DNA of 64,000 nt from Lunularia cruciata (Eukaryota > Streptophyta > Marchantiopsida > Lunulariales > Lunulariaceae). Location of the stretch: assembly GCA_948567375.1 (NCBI GenBank), contig OX419759.1, positions 1,775,303-1,839,302 of the forward strand. The letters are read 5' to 3'. The position numbers and the translations under genes were made by a program. The notes under the pieces were generated by a model, which saw nothing but the letters and a program-made list of their open reading frames with translations, had not been told where the DNA came from and did not search any database. This document shows, one piece after another, positions 57,531 to 64,000 of the stretch (position 1 is the first letter of the stretch; each line of letters begins with the position of its first letter).

Positions 57531-58479
57531 TGCAAAAGTTCATGGTTCATCTGACCTGCTAAAGTACTGCTACCTGTCTCCCGATGGAACAGAGGGAGAA
57601 GACTTAGGAGGACCATCAGATTCATGTCACAAGGATGCCGGAATGGTCCAAACGTACCAAATATAATAATAAATTTTGAAGTTGTAACCAGCTACCTGGC
57701 TGGTGTTTCATTATGATCAATCAGTTCAGGAGATAGACCACTCGCATCTAGATCTATGCAAGGATAAAAAGAGTCCGATTTTCCCAAGATTTCGAACCAT
57801 CATTCAACCGCACCTTGAATTTGGATCCAACATTCAGCGCATAGTTTATGGAAGCAACTTAGTGCCTGAAGAAAAGAAGAAAAGGCCAAGAATTCTGTGG
57901 TTCCTTCTCACCGTGAAACTACGGTAGATCATCTTGATCATGCAAAGTTCTGTAGACAGACTTACAGGTCACGCAAGGAGAAGGATACGGATAATCAATC
58001 AAGTCTCGAAGGGTCCCTCAACTCTAAATGCAATCCCTGGGTAGTACTTGGGAAGACTTGAAATGAGATCGCTCTACGTAGAGCAGATTGACATTCTCCT
58101 CTAGATTTTAGGTAATTTTAACATTTCAAGGTTAGGTGGAATATGTTTTATAGTGTGTCTCAGGTCTTGTCAACGAGAACTCTAAAGTATCATGAACTAT
58201 AAACTAGCGGGAACTCTAAAGTATTAAGAATTACAAACCATAGTAATCCATGCAGCTCGCTGGCGTTTTCGTTGCTCCAGTGCAGAGACATTACTAGGGT
58301 ATCTTGACCATAGCACACTGCAAAACGCACATGGTTAAATCCATAGTGGAGACTCAACTATTGCGATTCCCTGGGTGGTACTTGGGATGACTTGAAATGA
58401 GATCGATCTACGTCCTCCTCTAGACCTTATGAGATCGACGCCCTCCTTTAGACCAGTCGAGGAGATCAGACCTTATCTC
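57531..58479. other. Intergenic; diverged direct repeat
   Basis: A block GGGTRGTACTTGGGA...GACTTGAAATGAGATCG occurs near 58,037 and near 58,374 (about 60 bp each). No gene is supported. Confidence 0.5.
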
Positions 58480-60920
58480 TATAGTTCATTCCGTACTTTC
58501 TATGACTTATGTTGTGTCCGGAGGACACCGGTCCTACTAGTACTAGTATAGTAGGTCAGGAAAGTTTTTATCACCATGTTTGATTCATGTTCTGTAGCTA
58601 GACCATGCTTATCAGGCCACAGTCTACGGGTCCATCCGAAACTTCTAATTTCCAGTGAATTAGTATCGAACATGATATAGTACATAAGCACATCTAGAAA
58701 GAACGCGTCAAATCCATTTTTAACTGAATACGCATCTACTAGTCCAGCAAAACCCACAGCAAATCCCACCAGACAATCGGCAAGCGAAACTCATTCATCT
58801 AAGGGCCACTACAAGATATCAGCAATATCATTATCTATAAATCTTATCGATGTTGGAGGCGGGAAACTTTGACGTTAGGTATTGGGCATGGATCCGGAGG
58901 GCAACCGCAATGTGTAGAGTTGCCACTATACATTGACTTTTCCATCGACTGAACCTTCGGGAACTCAGCTGTAACAAGCTAACAGGACCCATACCGGGGC
59001 ATCCGTCCTGTTAGCTTGTTACAGCTGACATTGGAAACACCAAGCCCAGTGAATTTTGCGGAGCCCATCGGGATTGTTCCAGAGAGTTGATTCCTGGAAA
59101 CATCTGGGGGCTCTATCATGGTAAGCTTCGAAAGATCAAAGGGAATAGAATCGCTAAATCTGTTGTTACGAAATGTCAAGTAGCGCAATTCGTGCAGGTT
59201 GCCAAGTCGCCAGGAAAATTGCCAGTGAATTGATTTCCAGACAAATCAATGGAAGTCCTGATCAATATCACGGACTTCCGCTCCATGATCTGACCTTTAG
59301 CAAAGAATGTTAGGTCATAAAGTACTTCGCCACTTCACCAGGCCCCCTCATTATGCTGCTAGGTGATCATAAAATCCGCGCATTTGCGGTAAGTTTGCAG
59401 GTAGTGATCAATGAAATCATTCTCCGGAAGGTCTGGAACTTGAAGAGATGTCAACTCTGTGATTGAATCTGAATATGATCCCGTAATAGCATTTGAGTTC
59501 ACCATTAGAACTGGCAGTGATTCTGATAGGTTCTGCAGAGCAGATGGCAAGGAGCCACTCAAGAGATTATTGCACAGGTCGAGAAGTTACAAGTCTCCGC
59601 GTTCACCCAAGGAAGTTGGGATTGGATCACTCATTCTGTTGGTTCCAACTGAAGGCCCGGAAGTGAGCTCCCTGGCCGTCCGGTACTACTGGGTGACCCG
59701 GTGATTCTGTTTCTGCGAAAGCTAATTCGCGCAAACGAGGATTGGTTGGATGGCTACGCTACCTTCCAAACAGTTGTGAGAGTTATCCAGTTCCTCGAGA
59801 TGACAGAGAACACCCAATCCGCTGGAATTGTGCCAGAAAGCTTATTCTTGGCCAGAATCAATATTTTCATGGTTTCCCATCCTTCGTTTTTCCTACGCGG
59901 TCGCCTTCTTTCGAATCAATATTTTCAGCTTTTTCAGGTTACCAGAAACAACAAATCCCTCGTGAGATTTATTGCGAGACAGAGCCATCCTTAATTTGCA
60001 ATTGTGCCATATTCCCAGTTCCTGCGGGATCTGTCCTGTCAAACTGTTTCCGTGCAGACAAAGCGACTTTAACTTGAAGTATTTGCCCATGGAGGCAGGA
60101 ATGCTGCCTGTAAGTTCATTACAATCCAACGAGAGAAATAACAACTCTTACATGTACTGACCTAGTACTGACGGGATTACTCCTGTCAACGTACAATTCG
60201 CCACCGAGAGGAGCTGTAGCTTTGAACAGTTGCTCAAGGAGTGAGGAATGCTGCCCGTAAGCTCATTGTTCGAGAGTTCGAGCGTCTGTAACTTGAAACG
60301 TTTGCACAAGGAGTTAGGGATGCTGCCCGTATTTCTATTGAATCTCGTTACTAATCCTGTCAAATTTTCGTGACCATCTACCTCCAGCGGGACAGCTTCA
60401 CCCTCCTAACTTGTTCTCGTCCAGATAGAGATCGTTTAACTTGGAGCATTTGCTCAAGGATGCCGGGATTTCACCCGGGAGTTCCTGATTCCATTCAACT
60501 TGTCAACTCCCCAATATTGCATAGTTCTGGAGGTATCTCTCTTGTCAAACTATTTGTAGCTCAGATAAGGGGTATGTAATTTGAAACAATTTACCAAGGA
60601 AACAGGAATGTTTACGTTGATGTCACTCCATTCCAAACCCAAACTTGTCAACTCTCCAAGTCACCTACGGGATTATCCTATCAAATTGGTGCCGCTTAGA
60701 TCAAGGGTATGGAGTTTTGTACAATCACCCAAAAACCTGGTATGCTGCCAGTGACATAATTGATCCCATATCCAGTCTTGTCCGTTCTTTCAGATCACCA
60801 AAAGTCTTGCCAGCTCTTCCAAACACCAAACCAAACACCAAAGGTGTCTGTCCTTTAAGAAGTTGTGAGAGAAACAAAGGGTCAAAGATAAGTATGAGAA
60901 ATAGCTCAAAGATTCGGAGG
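58480..60920 (-). pseudogene. LRR receptor-like protein pseudogene
   Basis: On the minus strand, plant-type leucine-rich repeats (LxxNxLTGxIPxxL) run from about 60,900 down to 58,980, in pieces such as LSNNELTGSIPHSL (60,148-60,363), LDCNELTGSIPASMGK (59,893-60,144) and SRNQLSGTIPMGSAK (58,979-59,188). A possible membrane segment (GFAVGFAGLV) is at 58,740-58,769. Frames change often and stops are frequent. No kinase domain is seen, so it was receptor-like protein type or lost its kinase. Intact relatives sense extracellular ligands. Confidence 0.85.
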
Positions 60921-60956
60921 TAATTATGATTATGTTCGGTAAATTACCAATCTAGC

Positions 60957-60992
60957 TGAATAATTTTCCCCTCTAAACGGGAAAATTATTCA
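60957..60992. repeat. 14-bp perfect inverted repeat
   Basis: TGAATAATTTTCCC (60957-60970) pairs with GGGAAAATTATTCA (60979-60992) around an 8-nt loop. It lies at the border between the LRR pseudogene and AT-rich DNA. Confidence 0.85.
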
Positions 60993-63149
60993 AGTACTAA
61001 TTTTAATCGCGAGAGCATATCAGAGGACTAGATAGTGAACTATTTTCTAGTCCTATACCTACAGTCTTTAAACTCTTATTTATAATTCAAGTTAAACATT
61101 GTTCATTATAAAGTAAAAATTTATATTAGAAAACTTAAGGATTTTCTAGACATACGGTCACTTTTTATTTATAGTCCAAAATATTTGATATTGGTTATAT
61201 ATGTGGAGTTTGGATAGATTATTTTTCTCTTGAGTGTCATATGTTCATTGATGAATTAGAGGGATTGACACACAGTTCGTTACCTTTCTTATGGCTTACA
61301 ATATAACTCGGTTGTTCTTATGGAATTATAGATTAAATTCTTCTCATTGTGAAAAAATATATATACATCGATAAACTAGAAGTTGTGGCAAGCATAACCT
61401 TTGATTTATGGCTCAGAATATTTAGTATTAGTTTTTACTGATACTTTTATATTAATATAAAAATATATTAATATAATTTTATCTTATTAAATAGTACAGT
61501 TATGCACTACAGATTTCTTTCTATATTACATACATTCCTTTGCATTAATTTATTTTAATTTATTTTCGAATTTTCATTATTAAGTGATGAGAAGCTTTTT
61601 TTCTTCAATTTACACTTATTACCCCTTGTAACTTGTGCACAGAAAGACTTCTTTTAAATGAACCCAAGGTAAAGTGCCCCTAAGAGGCATATTTACCTCC
61701 TATGTTTTATCCTTGTACAGCTTGATAGGATCTTCCCATCCTTCTTGTTATACTATGCAGTTGCCTTTCATATGATAGTCACTCTCCCTTATATAAGTAG
61801 TAATCACTACTACTTATCATCATTCCTCCCACAAATTGATGATAAATGCAACCAACACACTAGTCAAAGATTTCACCCTTAGCTCTTGACTAATTATGTC
61901 TAACTTCATTTACAAGCTATACTTCATCTAAAAATTTGACCTAACTTCATCAACAAGTTAGTTTTTACTTTATCTAAAAGTCCATACTTAATTTCACTAA
62001 CAAGCTATTCTTAACTTCTCCTAGAAATCTATGTTTAACTTTACTCACAAGTTTTCTCCAACTACTTTCCTAGCCAATACTTTCCTAGCCAATACCCTAG
62101 ACTAGATGAACAGTAAAATTTGGTTTTGACTAAACAAAGATAGTCACAAGAACTATCATTCGAAACCTTCTCTCATCTAGTTGAGTTGCCAATTTGATAC
62201 TAAATAAGCTTAGAAATTCCTCATCATAAGTAGATAAAAGAATGTTGGGAACTTTCAAGTTGGATTTTTCAGTTGTTGTCCTTTAGTAAGTATAAAATCA
62301 AATTTTGTTATTTACATTCCTTGTTTCTTAATCTAATTTCTGAGTGTTAGTTCCTTTAGCTATTAGAAAAGTTTCTAAAGACCCAAGCATCTTTAGCTCT
62401 TGTTTCATACTAAACTATTGGATCAATAATTTATAAGACCTGCCTTGTCATCATTGACATATAATACAGTTTCCATTATCTTTGCAATCCAAAACCTTCT
62501 TCACTGAAAAGATAAGGACTAAACATACAAAACCTTCTAAATTTTTTGGCATCGTTTTCTTAACTGGAGAAGTGTTAGTATACGTAACGACTTATATTTT
62601 CCACGGATGAGTTCTGGAAGTTTCAGAAATTTGATATATGGAATATTCTTTATTTATCCTTTGATCCTATTAGTGATATAATAATCATTGAAATGTGAAT
62701 TTATGGAATATAAATTTTCGTTCTTCAAATTAACCAAAAATGTGGAATTAGCAAGGAAAGTTTGGAGCCATCAACATAATCCTCGAATATTGCTCAGTAT
62801 CAAGTTTTCCATGAGTAATATTGATTAACTGTAAATTTGAAGAGATAAAATGGTTAATATCCCTAATCTCCCTCAAGATTTGGAACTTTTAGCAAAAGGA
62901 GAAGAAATTTAAGTATGGATTATAGCACTTTACTTTTTAAATTTCTCTTTTTATTCCTTGTTGCACATTTCTTCAAGAACTCATTAATTTTCTATGCATT
63001 CTTTGCTTCAACTTTGTGTTCCTTTATTAATATAATGATTGAATCCACCAAATTCTCTTTTTTTAGCTCAAAATGGGACACTCCTAAGCCAAAGGATCAA
63101 GATAGTTATTGGGTTTATGTAAGGGACCTGATAGCAGAGTTAGTTCTAT
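60993..63149. other. AT-rich intergenic, no gene recognised
   Basis: No transposon motif or gene. The open frame from 62,915 (114 codons) starts with a hydrophobic AT-rich stretch and runs into the two hairpins at 63,150-63,260. Its codons look like a by-product of AT richness. Confidence 0.5.
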
Positions 63150-63197
63150 GGACTATAAGAAGGACTGGATGTTTACATCCAGTCTTTCTTACAGTCC
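63150..63197. repeat. Hairpin A, 22-nt arms, 4-nt loop
   Basis: GGACTATAAGAAGGACTGGATG pairs with 63176-63197 around TTTA, with two mismatches (one would be a G-U pair in RNA). Confidence 0.9.
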
Positions 63198-63204
63198 ATT
63201 ATTT

Positions 63205-63260
63205 ATCATGTTTCGTTTTGCAACCTGATGTAAACATCAGGTTGCAAAACAAAACATGAT
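63205..63260. repeat. Hairpin B, 26-nt arms, 4-nt loop
   Basis: Arms 63205-63230 and 63235-63260 pair around TAAA with a single mismatch. It lies 7 bp after hairpin A, and the tips of the two hairpins resemble each other (GATG-TTTA-CATC and GATG-TAAA-CATC). Confidence 0.92.
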
Positions 63261-63586
63261 AATCATTTCATGCAGACTTCCAATTTGAAGATAAATAGTC
63301 TGTTTGAAAAAATCTCATCTTAAAAGCTTGATTTTCAGATTAATAATAATAATAATAATTAAAAAATTTACAAAATAACTTTATGATGAAGATAAATCAA
63401 AATTCTTTCTTGATGTTCAATGGAAGTTGGGATATAGAAACCTCTATATCCTAGATCAAGTATGCCAAATAAACTGTCAAATTTTATGAGTTTCAAGTTT
63501 ACTATACTTTGAAATGATCGTGTATTATGTGCTTATTATGTTTGCACCATTACATGTTATTTTATGCTTACATAATGCTCTAAATT

Positions 63587-63652
<66 letters not shown>

Positions 63653-64000
63653 CTTATAGATATTATCTTACACTCCAATTGAACTATACATAGTAAGTAT
63701 TATATGGCCACAATATAAACCACATTAACATTCTACTTTGTATGATAAAATGCTTCAAACTGTCCTAATGTGTACTAAAATTTGGTGTACATTAGCATGT
63801 CAATACTTAAGTATATGTAATGATCAATATGATGGAGAAATTTTTATGCATGCTGCAATCAATATCAATCATGCTGCAATATGTAGATATAATACACATA
63901 GGGAGTGATGTAGCGTTTTGCAGAAGTAATGAAGCTAAGGGTTATTAAGACCATTTTTTTTTATTGATGGCAAATCATAGGCATTATTATAATAAGGAAA
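63261..64000. other. AT-rich flank with a (TA)n microsatellite
   Basis: A pure (TA)n run lies at about 63,597-63,649. No gene, transposon motif or RNA gene recognised in the rest. Confidence 0.7.

Noticed and set aside
62915-63259. 114-codon open frame with a hydrophobic start, looking like a membrane protein
   Set aside because: Hydrophobicity follows from AT richness, and its C-terminal third is made of the two hairpins.

Overview
The window is nuclear DNA from a large, repeat-rich land-plant genome, most likely a gymnosperm and less likely a fern. The signs are intron-containing genes of plant families (a STIG1-type cysteine-rich secreted protein, an LRR receptor-like remnant, a secreted cyanovirin-N-homology protein), old nested LTR retrotransposons of both superfamilies, a non-LTR element and a mitochondrial cob fragment. 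There is no operon structure, rRNA or CRISPR array. About three quarters of the window is mobile DNA.

Layout: 0.5-1.9 kb holds a two-exon secreted CVNH gene with a duplicated promoter segment. 3.5-8.3 kb holds a hairpin, an in-frame 48-bp repeat and a decayed Ty3 chromovirus with one LTR. 8.3-26.5 kb is a nest: fragments of other Ty3 elements, two copies of one LTR about 15.6 kb apart, an endonuclease-type LINE remnant, a copia fragment, a coiled-coil-ORF LTR element (three copies in the window) and a plus-strand Ty3 element whose pol ends in a PHD-like finger. 24.1-24.3 kb is a mitochondrial cob fragment. 28.146-33.778 kb is a structurally complete chromovirus (two LTRs, PBS, gag, PR, RT, RNH, IN, chromodomain, ATGAA target duplication) that interrupts an older coiled-coil ORF. 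35.5-36.9 kb looks like an unrecognised host gene. 38.8-42.4 kb holds a STIG1-like pseudogene with an internal inverted duplication, and duplicated STIG1 flanks. 42.896-46.754 kb is a copia element (AGCCC target duplication) sitting in a coding exon, and itself carrying a coiled-coil element. 47.1-54.2 kb is a minus-strand Ty3 element. 56.2-56.7 kb is the intact STIG1-like gene. 58.5-60.9 kb is an LRR pseudogene, and the rest to 64 kb is AT-rich DNA with two sharp hairpins.

The most interesting system is the Ty3 family with copies at 47.1-54.2 kb (minus) and 18.3-22.1 kb (plus). In the minus-strand copy a full C5-cytosine DNA methyltransferase domain (motifs I, II, IV, VI, VIII, IX, X in order) lies in one reading frame between the protease and the reverse transcriptase. 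The plus-strand copy has lost that stretch but keeps the integrase, followed by a PHD-type zinc finger. Combining the copies, the ancestral layout was probably Gag (two zinc knuckles)-PR-DNMT-RT-RNH-IN-PHD: a retrotransposon carrying both a DNA-methylation writer and a probable chromatin reader. The in-frame stops I traced in the minus-strand copy are all TAG or TGA in places where CAG or CGA fits, as expected from deamination of methylated cytosine. DNMT-bearing retrotransposons are known, as I recall, from dinoflagellates and charophyte algae. Their presence in a land plant, with a PHD finger, is what deserves checking.

Limits: no database search or alignment program was used. Family calls rest on motifs read by eye, percentages are hand estimates, and element borders marked 'about' are uncertain.
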